Assembly: GCA_022559845.1 (NCBI GenBank)
Contig: CM040117.1
Location: 84,084,559 to 84,148,558, forward strand
Length of the DNA stretch: 64,000 nt
Reading direction: 5' to 3'
DNA from: Amorphophallus konjac
Lineage: Eukaryota > Streptophyta > Magnoliopsida > Alismatales > Araceae
The notes under the pieces were generated by a model, which saw nothing but the letters and a program-made list of their open reading frames with translations, did not search any database and was not told the DNA's origin. Below are positions 22,225-33,597 of this stretch, one piece after another (within the stretch, counting starts at the first letter, position 1; each line of letters opens with the position of its first letter). The position numbers were made by a program, and so were the translations under genes.

Positions 22225-25027
22225 TGTAATATTGATTTTGATCCAACTATGATTCAACATGTTAATTGTCATGATTCATTATTTCTATGCTGTCATGGTA
22301 CACGTGAGACCTTCATAAGTGTAAAGACTTTATTTCATTGAGTCTCATGTTTAATCTCTTGAATCATGAATGTAATCTTAATATGATGATTCATTTTATT
22401 CCTCTTACATAAGAATAAATGAACTCTATTGAAAGCTCGCAGAAAAAGAACATCAGCATAACAGTCCTTCAAGGACTACGTCAACGTAGTGAACAGGTGG
22501 CGTCGACGCACTAAGCACAAAAGCCGCGCAACAGCAAATAGCAAGAAGCAACATGGTTCTTCATGGACTCCATCGATGCAACAAGCATATGGCGTTGAGG
22601 CACTTGGCACAAGCTACCTTAAAAAGCGTGCCAATAGCTAGCAGCCAACAAAACAAGCTGGGCTATGTTGATCTCAAGGCACATATATGCAAAGGACCAG
22701 GAGCCAATCAAGGGTGGAAGAAATCCAAGTGCAAGGGTCTTCGGGAGTCAAAAAGCTCAAAGGATAAGGTGACTGCGTCAACTCCATGGCGTCAGTGCAT
22801 CAACGCAATGGGGTTCACAGGAACATATGCCGAAGAGTAATTAACACTTTAGAAGGGAGATAAATGAAGAGAAAGGCGACAGATTCTAGCGGTTAGTGGT
22901 GACAAATAGCTGATGATTAGTGACAAATAGCCTTTAGCAGTAACAAATAGCTCACAAGGGTGTAAAATGGCTTGCTAAGTTCAAATGAGCAAAATCAACA
23001 CATGTTGCGTCAACGTAAGGACATTACTGCGTCAACGCCATCAACGCAAGGCTGAACAACAATCAAAGGCGACGGCTTATGAGGATAAGGGTGACAAATG
23101 GCTATGTAAGGCAGACAAAGGAGCTATAAGGGTGAAAAATAGCTAATAGGGCTGACAAATAGCTCATTGCAGCAACAAGTGGCCCATAGAAGAAGGTTGT
23201 GTTAATGCAATGCCCTCACTACGTCAATGCCGTCAATGCCAGCTCGCCAGCAGACTAAGGCTATGTGAAGCTACGTCGACGGAATGGCCTTGCTACGTCG
23301 ACGCACCAAAAGATTTTCAACCAAAAATCTATATCTCCTGCAACGATTCTAAGAACATCCAGAGGATTATTTAATGAATCTAAAACCATCATAAGCATAG
23401 ATTTTGAAGTATGGAGGAGGTTCCTAGGACTGACAATGTCCCTGTCATCATAAGTGAACAAGAGCAACCTTTTGGACAAAGTATCTGTTAGTACAACATC
23501 TAAAAAATGACTCCTTCTCTGCAGTCCTGTCTCCTAGAGTCAGCCAGTAAGATTTGAATCTGTGAAAGAAAACCTCCCTGGACAAAAGGACGTCCTCTCT
23601 GCCAATGGGACATAAGATGCTACAGGCTCCTTTGGTCAAACCTCCCTTGTTTATTCTAGACATTCAAATTGCAAAGTCTTGGAGGGAAAAACTACCACTA
23701 TTCTAACCAATCAAAATAATGAAGGACCCAATCCAATAGGAAGCCTCCACAACTGTATCAAGATCTGCTGAAACACATAGGCTCAAGACTTTTGATCCAA
23801 CGGCTCAGATTGCATTATTCAAGATCAAAGGTGCATATTCAAACCTTGATCTATAAATTTGTTGCCCCTTCCAACTGGGAAGAGTTGGCCGAGCATTGCA
23901 TCAAAGGAAGTATTCTTTAGCTCGTGCCCAAGAAGAAGAAAAAGAGAAGAAGAAGAGAAAAAGAAGAAGAAGAGTGGAAGAAGAGTGAGAAGGCCCCTCC
24001 ACCCTGGTCCGACCCAATCTAGTGGTGAAAAGAGAAGTGAGTTGAGGAAGCAGAATCCTAACCTTGAAGAGAATGCTTCATGACTCAGTCAGAAGCTACA
24101 ATTGGCTTTTCTGCTCCGATTGCTGTTTTCATTTGTTGCTTTAAACTCCATATCTTTGTGTGGTTTGCTGTAGTTACAGAAGTGTTTTGTGCTCTGGCTA
24201 GAGACCGGAAGTGTTTTTGCTACTCTTGCAGCTTGTTTTCTTTGTTTGTGTGTGTGGGGGGGGGGGGGTTCATCCCCATGTGTGTTGAGGACTTCATCCT
24301 CGTGTGGCAAAGCCTCACCGGATTTGGTGAGGGGTGGACGTAGGTTGCGGGTTTGCAACTGAACCACCTTAAAATTTCCCTTGTGCAGTGGCGTGTTTTG
24401 TGTGATTGGTTTCAACTCTTCTATCTCCATTCACATGGGTTTTTGGTTCGTTTATTTCATTCATCTTAACACTGCTCACACACACACCAATGGGTTGATG
24501 AGATCTCTTCCTTGTAATGCAGCAGATCTTGCAAGTTGATATAACTGTAGTAAGGCTACGTCAACTCCACTGCCTAGCTGCGTCGACCTCAGCCTCTTCC
24601 TTAACAGCAACCCTCTGTCTCTTAGTGTAGGGTGTTTTGCTCTATTGCCTTGAAGAATCATAGTCAAAACCACTGTGCATTTTGCATAGAGCATCCATTG
24701 CCCACACTGTGAGCCATTCACCATTTGGCAGCACTCTTGTTGTTTGAATAAAGGCTTACACGCACACACTCAAGTTGGCACTCATGTAATCTGAATCTTC
24801 ATAAGTAGTATTCAGATATTTAACCACATTCTGTTGTGTGCTCAAGCTGATGAATTGTTATCTCAGGTTCACATTTAGTGGCTCATTATTTGCATCAGGT
24901 TGTATTTGGCTATGTGTGCTCAAACTAGAAGTTTGTCTGGTGAAATAAGTTTTTAAGAGGGCATATTTTTAAGGGATCTATTCACCCCCCCTCTAGATCT
25001 GGTTGCACATAAGCATGGGACCTAACA
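22225..25027 (+). repeat. Sirevirus-type LTR, plus orientation, solo or truncated
   Basis: The end is well marked: ATTCACCCCCCCTCTAGATC at 24982-25001 and GGGACCTAACA ending at 25027 are the usual 3' end of Sirevirus LTRs. Upstream, GTGGACGTAGG...GAACCACC (24335-24370) is another conserved Sirevirus LTR segment. A TATA box (TATAAAT, 23852-23858) is preceded by repeated modules TACGTCGACG, GCGTCAACG and GCGTCGACGCA (22475-23310). The start at TGTAATATTG (22225) is my best guess. No primer site or gag follows 25027, and no target duplication was found, so it is a solo LTR or a fragment. Confidence 0.65.
23852..23858 (+). promoter_or_regulatory. TATA box in Sirevirus-type LTR
   Basis: TATAAAT preceded by GATC lies downstream of the TACGTCGACG module cluster and upstream of the leader, in plus orientation. 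Confidence 0.5.
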
Positions 25028-27455
25028 TCCCCGTTGTTATGGGATGATTGGGGCATGGAACGATTGGGTTTTGAGAGGTTCTACGATTTTTGCACTGAAA
25101 CGAGGTAGCAGTAGTACCAGAGACCGCTACTTGAGAAGGAGGCCCAGGGAGGACCACCACCTTTAAGAGACGGTCCTTGGGAGATCGCCATCTGGTTCTT
25201 CAGTGTTTTTATGTCGATTTCAGGTTGTGGTCTTGTGACCGACCGCAACTTGGTAGTGGCGGCCCTTGGGAGACCTCCATTTGACCATTTGGCTTTTAAG
25301 TCGGTTTAAGGTCGATTCCAAGTTACGGTCTTGCGACTGACCGCCTCCTTGAAGTAATGGTCAGGCTAGGACCGCAACCAGGATGGGTTTTCGTGCATTT
25401 TTGGGGTAGTTTGGAGATGGCGGTCTACCCATGACCGCCACCTTCAAGAGGTGACCTTGGGAAGACCGCCCTCTGCAAGAGGCTACCTTGGCCAGACCGT
25501 TTCCTGCCTATTTAGGTCCTGCAAGTAGCGGCCTAGCTGAGACCACCACTTGGCTGGGCTGTCAAGTAGTGGCCAGGGTATGACTGCCATTTGCCTGGGC
25601 TGTCTGGTAGTAGCCAGAGGATGACCGCCACCTTCCCAAAGTGCTCCTTTCTCGATGGTTTGGTTTCTGGTTTGCTTTGCTTCAATCCCTTGGTTAGCCC
25701 TTGGTCCCGTGGATATCTTGGATGTCCCGTGAGGGCTGTGACCATGTTATTGGGTGTCCGGAATTACCGTGATACCGAGTAGTGTGCCGCATTGTTTCGA
25801 GAGTTTGGTCTTCGGTCAACCCGGTTGTGATCCAGTGGTTAACACGTGACCTCGTGAGTATCTCAGCTATCCCCTGGGGATCGAGACTATGTTTTGGATG
25901 CTCAGAAGTATTGTGTTACCTCAGTTTACGTGCCTATGTGGTTCGAGGGCTTTGGTGATCCCTCATGTTCCGTGTTTCTCGTTATGTGGAATTGTGAGTC
26001 CGTTGAGTGGCCTAGGGGCCGAGGACATTCAATTGATGTGGATCCATCTTTTCTATGCCCCTTCAATAGTGTGGTTTACCGTGGTCCTGGCTTAGGGACT
26101 AGGCTGATTGGCGGCTTGTTATCGCTTTGTGTGATGATCTTAACCTGAGTATTGTGACTCAAGGATCGTTGTTTTAGTAGTTCTAGTTGGCTATCCTGAG
26201 TCTGGTAGCTGTGTGTTGCTTTGTTTTTCATGGTACTTGTGACCGGTACGTATTTTCCTATCTGTACTTCGATGTTTCTATTTGAGAGCCCCTGTGTCTA
26301 GTGAGCCTCCGCTAGTCGTAGCCTGACGACACTTCGTGTTGGCCCACCTGGGAGTGGTGGTGGGGCAGTTCCCGGTAGAGATGATTTTTAGGCTGGTTGT
26401 CGTAGGCCCCTTTGTCTAATCGTTAGAGTCTGATGGGAGGGGAAAACCAGCTAGAGGCCTGGCTCAAGACTTCAAGCTTGTGTGTGCACACGTGGTCAGG
26501 GATGTTGGACCAGCACCGATAGGCGTAACCGTGACTAGTCACTCATTACTGTTGTTCTATGTTACTTGTTCGGTGTCTCAGTTACCGCGTTCGAGGCTTG
26601 TAGGAGATACCTGAGGCGTAGTGTATGAGGTCAGTGGATGCATCTGACTTTTGTACTAGTGAGGAGGTACTTCTGTCACAGGACACCTGACTCTTGTGGC
26701 TATCGTGACTCTTGTGGCTCTTGTGGCTATCGTGACTCTTGAGTTGGAGTTTGTCTCTGAGGACGAGCCTACACGACTAAGATGTCGTGATGTGTCCTAG
26801 CTATGTAGCCTGAGTTTCCTTGTATTGGTTCAGCAACTCCCGACTGTGTGAGATTGGGGTTTGCTCTTATGTTGCCGTTCAGAGTAGTTTAGAGGGCCGA
26901 TATTCTATCGGATGTCGTGTTTCTGTGTAGTATAGTTGTTCTCCTCTTTACTTTTCCTGTTCCTACTCTTGCTACTGCTTTTGTTGTTTAGCACAGTTGT
27001 TACCGCTTCTGTTTCGTGGTGGGGATCTGTGGGACCCCTACTGAGCCAGTGAGACGAGGCTCACCCCTGACTTTTCAAGTGCGGCGGTTCTTCTCCTTCC
27101 TCACGGTATGAGGCACGATGCGGAGGTTTTTAGTTACCAGCTTTGCCAGTGTCAGGCTACCCCCGACTTCTGAGTACGTTTCTCTTCTCTGTGGACTGTA
27201 CTTTAATTTGGACTAGACTCTATTGTAGCTTATCTTTAGCTGCGATAGTTTTAATTATTTAATTGAAAATGTAATTTTATTTCTATTAATTTAAAAATCT
27301 TGATCATAATTATAGAATTGTTTACTACTTTATCTTGAAGTTCAATGTACCCATACACACCTTTCTTTTCCTTCGGAGCCTTACAGCTCTTGGGAGACCT
27401 CTCAGGATCCAAGTGGTATCGGGTTTACCCAGTATCCGGATGCTGGGTCGTCACA
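25028..27455 (+). repeat. LTR-like block of a Ty3 element, plus orientation
   Basis: No coding region is seen. The block ends ...GGGTCGTCACA at 27455, exactly where the reading frame of element A starts on the other strand, so 27455 is an insertion or deletion boundary. Near 27030-27080 the sequence CTACTGAGCC...GGCTCACCCC followed by ACTTTTCAAG resembles the ACTGAG/CTCAC plus TTTTCAG motif of the chromovirus LTRs below. The left part (25100-25640) holds many GACCGCCA/TGGCGGTC-like modules in both orientations. The left boundary and any target duplication are unresolved, so it could be a solo LTR or a truncated element. Confidence 0.5.
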
Positions 27456-29540
27456 TTCAGCCTTGGGGTCAATGGCCAATATATGTTGAACAATTTCAGG
27501 GCTGAGGCCTAGCATTTCTTTGTAGTTCCAGGCAAAACAGTCTCAGAACTCTTGAAGGAGCTGTATATATCACTTTCTTTCTTCCGGGGGAAGAAGGGCG
27601 CTGAGGAAGGTTGGCTTAGGCTCATCTTCCGTTCTGAGGTTTACTTCGATCAGCTCATCGATGGTGGCCTGGCCGCCATCTTCCATTTACGGAGGAGCAG
27701 GCTATAGATCGATGAAGCCTTCATCGTCTTCTTCAACTTCGAGGACATCATGGATGTCCCTTTGCTTCACCCCGCCATGCAGTGGGACATTACCAGATTC
27801 TTCCTCTAGTTCTTGGATCGGCGTTGGTGCCGGCAATACAATTTTCGAGCAGCTTGGATGTTGGCCCGTGGGTGGATCACTCCTAGGGGTAGTAAGGAGT
27901 CCTTCTGCTTCTTGCCCCCGTGGAGCATTATTAGAAGTCGTGATGACCCCTGCTTCAATTGATTCCCAGTATTTGCAGGGGACATCGGCCTTCGGCCCTT
28001 CATGTATCATTGTATGGGTCTTTGGGGTATCTCTTGACATAGAGAGCTACAGGGTTTCTTCACAATCTTCTTGATAATCATCGTAGATAGCTCCTACGAG
28101 GCCCTCACCCATGGGGCTAAAAAGGGAGACCACATTTGCTTTATGGCATCTTTGATTGGTCGAGTAGGCGTCCCCCATGGTTAGGGGAGCGGCGTTACAC
28201 GCCTCCCCTTTTGAGATTGATATTTTCCGCTCAAACAGATGTTTCTTGGTTTGAGGCTTGTTTTGCTTAGCCTCTAATGCGTCTTCGGGGGTCCAGTAGT
28301 GGACCAAGACCATTTGGACACCCCTTTATAAACGCCCGCTTCATGTGGGCGTGGTGGGTTCACTTCATATTCCCCCATTTTCAGTTCACCTTTCTCGATC
28401 AGGCCTTGAGCAATATCTTTAAATACATAACAATCTTTGATAGGGTGGCCCAATACCCGATGATAGGGGCAGAATCGAGGGTCATCACTTCTTCTGGCAT
28501 CCTCTGGCCTTTTGGGCTCTGGCAGAGTAACCTTGCCGTCGTGGCTAGCCCATTCAAAGATCCCTGAGTTTTATTCCTTGGGAAGGAATAAGGCTTCTTC
28601 ATCTTCTCCTGTAGTATGCGGATTTGTTCCGCCGGCCGACTAGTTGAAAGACCGGCCACTTCCTTCGCCTTCCTCCTCGAGTGCATGAAAGCACTAAAGT
28701 TGGTGCTTGGGGATTGGTTCTCTCGTTTTGCCATGGCAATGGTTGGATGGTGCTTTAACAGTTGAGCTTCTATATCGGCTGCCTTTATGCTCAAGTGATC
28801 AAAGGACTAGAACTCGACACCAGCTATCCTTCAGAAAATTTCCTCCTTCAAGCTTCGTTTGCAAACCTCAATAGCGGCTTCGTGGCCTAGAGGAGGCTCG
28901 CATCTTTCGTGAAGGTCCCTCCACTTCTTAATGTAATCTGTGACAGATTCGTTGTCTTTCTGCCTTTGGCTGTATAGTTCTACCTTGGTTACAGGGGAGT
29001 ACCTCGGGTTCGTGGATCTGCCCTGTCGCAGGTGGATGCCCCCAGTTAGATCAGATAGAAGTTCAATCATTTCGGCCAACTGTGCCTTCAATATCTCGAT
29101 CTCCTACTGCTGCTCATAGCATACTGCGAGAATAACAGGGTCGTATTGGGGGAAATCTGGAGTGTGGCTTGGATCACTACCTTCCGTTCTGACGTCAGGC
29201 AGGGATGGGAGTACCCCGTCACCATGACTTTCTAGGACCTGCCCCTCAGAAGTGGATGGGGCCACCCCTATATCTTTGCATGGAGCTGGGTTCCAAAGGA
29301 ACAATTCTTCATCTTGGATTTCGTCGGTTGGAGGCATATGTTGCCCCTGGCTCTCTGCTTCCTGTGTATCTAGATCTTTTGGAGGATCGTCGCCGGCCAA
29401 AGTCGAGACATATAAAATGTTTGCTTCATTGAATTCTTCTATTGAAAAACCCAAGCTGGGGTACTAGGTGATCTTCAGGAGTTCTCTGTCCAAGTTGGGT
29501 GGATACCACAACTTCTTGAACATCTAATTTTGGCTTTCGG
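27456..29540 (-). pseudogene. Element A: second gag-like block and start of RT
   Basis: From 29540 the frame has a linker with GFSIEEFNEANILYVSTLAG. It continues in frame into a gag core (29091-28831: VELYSQRQKDNESVTDYIKKWRDL) and to 28399. After a frameshift there is a zinc-like RFCPYHRVLGHPIKDCYVFKD block, then a linker (28040-27702) and the pre-RT segment ending in CFAWNYKEMLGLSPEIVQH near 27470. The gag and zinc blocks are homologous to 59611-58509 of the same element. No protease lies between this gag block and RT. Either element A has a duplicated gag region after its protease, or two related copies recombined. Several stops make it non-functional. Confidence 0.7.
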
Positions 29541-31016
29541 TGTCACGCCCCGAGCGCGGAAGATACCCGGGTCGTGGCTAGCTTATATAGAACCATTCAA
29601 TCAGAGCAGTATATATTTTGACAAAAGATAGTGCGCAAAAGACTAAAATAATAACTAAGATTTAATTTCTAAAATGATACCAATAGTCCAAGATAACAAA
29701 TTCTTACAATTAACCAATTGATGATAATTCTCATCCATGACATACATTATTTCAATCCAACTACTAGGCTACGAGCCTTAGTAAGTTTAATCAACTAGAC
29801 TGACATAACTAACATAGCTGGAAACATAAAGGTAAGGACTCTAGATAATCGGAATGCGGCTAGCTAATAGTAGAGGATTTGCGTTCTAGCACTCTTCACT
29901 CGGCTTCATTCCCATCCAGATGGTGGTCGCTATTCATATTACCTGAAAAATGTTAGAATTGCAACTAGGTGAGCAAATCGCTCAGTAGGAATTACATCTC
30001 AAGTTTGAATAATCTTTAAGTAGTTTACATGTTACGTGCAATGTAGGTATATCTATGCAAGCTAGACAAGCGATAAATCAAGAACTATACAGAAATAATA
30101 TGGCATGATTTCAACTACTAGCAAGTTGACAAGCGAGATATCAAGAGCTGTATAGAAAGACGAGCAAGATATCAAGAACTGTATAGAGAAATTTTGCATG
30201 ATTTCCAATATCAATGAGGCACTAGCAAGTGATTGCACAATATTTCTCCAAGAAGAAAGAATTCATGTTCAAGCAAGTAATCTCAAGCACATGTGATATC
30301 AAGTATGTGTAATGGAATTGGCTACTTCATTCAAGCAAGTACTTTTGCCCTTCTGCGTCCTCAAGTCAAGTCAAGCAAGTCGTGTCACGAGAGAGAGTGA
30401 GTGGAAAATGTCTCAAGTCAAGCAAGCAAGTACTTCGGTGCAATGCATAAACACCGTGGTCAATAAACTCCCATGGGCACAAGTACCTTCGGGTGCTCCT
30501 CCCAGGACCAGATCGGGCCCTATATATATAGCATTTCATGTATTTCTTTTGACATCCACTCTGTTTTATAGCCAATATGGAATTTCAAGGGTTGACCATT
30601 GTAAGAACATAAGGTAGATTCCATGGAATGGAGTTCAAGGACATATTATCATGTAGGGACTAACCACGAGTAAATTGCAACCAACGTACGATATATCAAA
30701 AATATGGGTGAGAGCGACACCTCGGAGGGTGCCACATATTGCTGAATTAGCACGTAATCAGGATCGAAATGGCACCTGCCTGGCTGCCATTATATCAGGA
30801 AATGGTGCCCTAAGGGCTGCCACCATTTTGAATGACTGTCTGACGTAAGAAAATGGCGTGCCTGGGGCTGCCATTATATAGCAAATTAGCGCCCCCCCTG
30901 CAGAGTCTTCATTTAAATGGTGCTTGGGATAGGGGCGCCCTATTGAGAATAGCGCCCATGTCACGGGCGCTATTTCTTCCTGGGTGTTGTTTGGTGTTCA
31001 GATGTGTTTTAAGATG

Positions 31017-31051
<35 letters not shown>

Positions 31052-31400
31052 TGGTTGGTTGGCGGGGTTTTTAAGAGAGATATATATATCTATATGTATA
31101 CTATTGTTGTTGGCCCTGTGGCTTGGGAATTAGCGCCCATGTATAGGGGCTCTATTTGGTGAATGGTGCCCTGGTAAGGGCGCCCATTCCTTTTGGGTTG
31201 GAAAAGAGAACCCTCATTACGTACTCCCCATGTGTTGGCATTTAAGTGATGTTGGGCCTCTTAAATGTATGTATATTTATATAGTGGCCCTCATAAGGTA
31301 TGTTAATTTTTTTATAAGGCCTTCATGTAGGATTATTTAAGGTTTTTATCTACTTGGGAAAAAGGTCTCTTTCTTTATCATTTTTATCCGGGGTGCTACA
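29541..31400 (-). repeat. Chromovirus 3' LTR with 1.8-kb deletion
   Basis: The LTR starts (plus strand) TGTCACGCCCCGAG and ends GGGGTGCTACA. It is 1,860 bp against 3,664 bp for the 5' LTR. The missing part corresponds to about 37462-39196. The junction at 30915-30920 shows AAATGG, present at both ends of the deleted segment. The lost part includes the TATA box and most of the palindrome array. Remaining hairpin modules include AATAGCGCCC...GGGCGCTATT at 30948-30974. Confidence 0.88.
30466..30522 (-). other. 57-bp box shared with the giant-LTR element
   Basis: Read on minus this block begins TAGGGCCCGATCTGGTCCTG and ends CCCATGGGAGTT. It matches 43464-43520 of the giant-LTR element at 55 of 57 positions by eye, while much of the surrounding LTR sequence does not align. 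The copy in the 5' LTR (about 37009-37065) is less well conserved. Confidence 0.85.
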
Positions 31401-31414
31401 CCCTCCCCCACTTA
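31401..31414 (-). promoter_or_regulatory. Polypurine tract of the chromovirus
   Basis: On minus this reads AAGTGGGGGAGGG directly before the 3' LTR start TGTAGCACCCC. The preceding bases, TTGGGGACCAAATTCTTTT, are the same as before the 3' LTR of the giant-LTR element at 45330-45350. Confidence 0.9.
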
Positions 31415-31479
31415 AAAGAATTTGGTCCCCAAATTCAACTGTATATATGGAGACATAGAGAGGGTAAGTACTTATAGAC

Positions 31480-32080
31480 TAGAATAGTTCTGAGAATAAC
31501 TCTGGAAATCTTCTTCTCATCGACTCCCCGGTTTCCCATGTAGCTTCTTGCTCTAAGCATCGTTTCCATTAGATTTTCACCATAGGGATCGTTTTGTTTC
31601 TTAAAACTTTGAGGTCTCGATTGAGGATCTTCATCGACTTTTGCTCGTAGGTCAGGTCCTTTTGTATCACTAAATCAGCGTAGTCAATGACATGGAAAGG
31701 ATCGTGCACATACTTCTTCAGCCTAGAAATATGGAATACATCGTGCACTTCTGATAGTTGTGGAGGAAAGATAATATGGTAAGCCATCTCGCCTGCTCTT
31801 TCCAGCACTTCAAATGGACCAATAAACCTCAGTGTAAGCTTGCCCTTAACACCAAATCTTCTAATACCTCGGCCGAGAGATACCTTGAGAAAATCACCAA
31901 CGTAAAATTTCAGATCTCTCCTCCCGTTGTCAGCATATGACTTCTGTCAGGATTGTGCTATCTTGAGTCTTTCTCGAATAAGGCGTATCTTCTCGGTTGA
32001 ATCGCTTACCATATCTAGGCCTAGAATTTGTTTTTCACCGACTTCGTCCCAGCATATTGGAGATCGACAACTTTCTGCCA
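31480..32080 (-). pseudogene. Integrase C-terminus and chromodomain
   Basis: After a frameshift near 32080 the pol frame continues with [14 protein letters not shown] (integrase tail), a stop, and then ERAGEMAYHIIFPPQLSEVHDVFHISRLKKYV, the GPY/F-type module of Ty3 integrases. The ending has LNRDLKVLRNKTIPMVKI followed, after a stop, by the EATWETGESMRRRFPELF segment of the chromodomain. Chromodomains of such elements are thought to bind modified histone tails and guide insertion into heterochromatin. At least two stops and the frameshift break the region. Confidence 0.82.
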
Positions 32081-32949
32081 TAAAGTGCCTCGAAAGGTGC
32101 CATTTGGATACTAGCTTGATAGTTGTTGTTATATGCAAACTCGGCTAGGGGTAAGTGGTCATGCCAGCTTCCGTCGAAGTCTATAACACATGCCCTTAAC
32201 ATATCCTCAACAACTTGATTTGTCCTTTTGGTCTATCCATCAATTTGGGGATGGAAAGCAGTGCTGAAGTTGAGTTTCATCCCCAGAGAGTGTTGTAGAC
32301 TCTTTCAGAATTGAGAGGTAAAGCGTGGGTCTCGGTCAGATACGATCGACACAGGGACTCCATGCAATCTGATCATCTCTTTGATATATAAAGCAGCAAA
32401 GATATCAACTGACCATCGGCACTTGATGGGCAAGAAATGAGCCTATTTAGTTAGGTGGTCGATGATTACCCAAATTCCATCATGTCCACCCCTAGACTTG
32501 GACAAGCCCATGACAAAATCCATGCCGATGTCTTCCCACTTCCACTTGGGAATATCTAGAGGATGCAATTTTTCGGCAGGTTTCTGATGTTCCGCCTTTA
32601 CTTGTTGGCATGTCAGGCAGCGAGATACGAAGTCTGCCACCTCCCTTTTCATATTAGGCCACCAAAAAATTCTTTTCAAGTCTTGGTACATCTTGGTGGC
32701 TCTAGGGTGGATCATGTACCTCGATTGGTGAGCTTCTTCAAGAACCTTCTTCTTCAACTCAGGATAGTCGGGTACACATGTCCGTTCATGGAATAACAGT
32801 CTTCCATCGGGTGCCAACTTGAAATCAAGTCTCTCATCCAGCTTGTCCTTTATTTCTACTAGTGCAGGATCCTCTTCTTGTAGCTTCTTAATTTCAGGTA
32901 GCAAATCTAGATGTAGACTCATGTGGGATAGAGTGATACACCCGTTCTG
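32081..32949 (-). pseudogene. Ty3 integrase, catalytic Glu replaced by Lys
   Basis: The zinc domain is intact: EAHQSRYMIHP and CLTCQQ supply the HHCC residues. The core follows with IGMDFVMGL and, after a stop at the end of HLTK, IVSDRDPRFTSQF with the second Asp. The third acidic residue, expected as Glu in the FHPQxDGQxERT motif, is Lys here (codon 32227-32229), and the Gln two codons before it is a TAG stop (32233-32235). Both changes can result from C-to-T or G-to-A transitions. The enzyme would be dead even without its other stops. Confidence 0.85.
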
Positions 32950-32982
32950 CTTATCAGTGCTAATATTGAGTTTAGAGAATTC

Positions 32983-33597
32983 CTACAACAACTTCCATTC
33001 TTGAATCATGCAGTTGGCCAATATTGCTCTTAGCTTTCGACTAAGGGCATCAGCTACGGAGTTACCCTTACCAGGATGGTATTGTATAGTGAAGTCGAAA
33101 TCCTTGAGATATTCGAGCCAATGCCTTTGCCGCATATTTAGCTCCTTTTGGGAGAATAAATACTTGAGGCTCTTGTGATCGGAGTATACAGTGAATTGTT
33201 CTCCGTAGAGATAGTGTCTCCAGATCTTCAAAGAAAATACCACCGTGGCCAACTCTAAGTCATGCACCATGTAGTTCTCTTTGTGCTTCTTTAATTGCCG
33301 GGAAGAGTATGCAATGACTCTTTCATTTTGAATCAATGCACATCCGAGGCCAATACCAGAAGCATTGGTATATACCTCATATTTTTCTCCTTCAATTCGT
33401 AATGATAAGACTGGAGCAGTGGTCAAGAGATCATTCAAAGCTTGGAAACTCTTCTCACAGTCTTCATTCCGCGCCTAGGGCACTTCCTTGCGAGTCAATT
33501 TGGTGAGAAGAACAACAATCCTGGAGAAGTCCTTGATGAAACACTGGTAGTAACTAGCTAGACCCAAGAAGCTTCGAATCTCTGTTGCACTTGTCGG
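32983..33597 (-). pseudogene. Ty3 RNase H, catalytic Asp replaced by Asn
   Basis: The RNase H domain reads [18 protein letters not shown], then [24 protein letters not shown] with the catalytic Glu, [11 protein letters not shown] and [12 protein letters not shown]. The first catalytic residue, normally Asp in YTDAS, is Asn (codon 33364-33366), a G-to-A change. The upstream part (33470-33597) is the RT thumb/connection with ATEIRSFLGLASYY and a stop. The domain degrades RNA in the hybrid. Confidence 0.88.

Noticed and set aside
24256..24268. Run of G residues as a quadruplex or polypurine tract
   Set aside because: It is a single homopolymer in a GT-rich leader within the LTR, not next to an LTR start.
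25199..25203. TTCAG as left target duplication matching 27456-27460
   Set aside because: The module repeats of the LTR block continue on both sides of 25200, so it is not an element boundary; a five-base match is expected by chance.
27661..28074. Plus-strand 137-codon Ser/Pro-rich frame
   Set aside because: It is antisense to the pre-RT linker; the minus strand has conserved Tat-type motifs.
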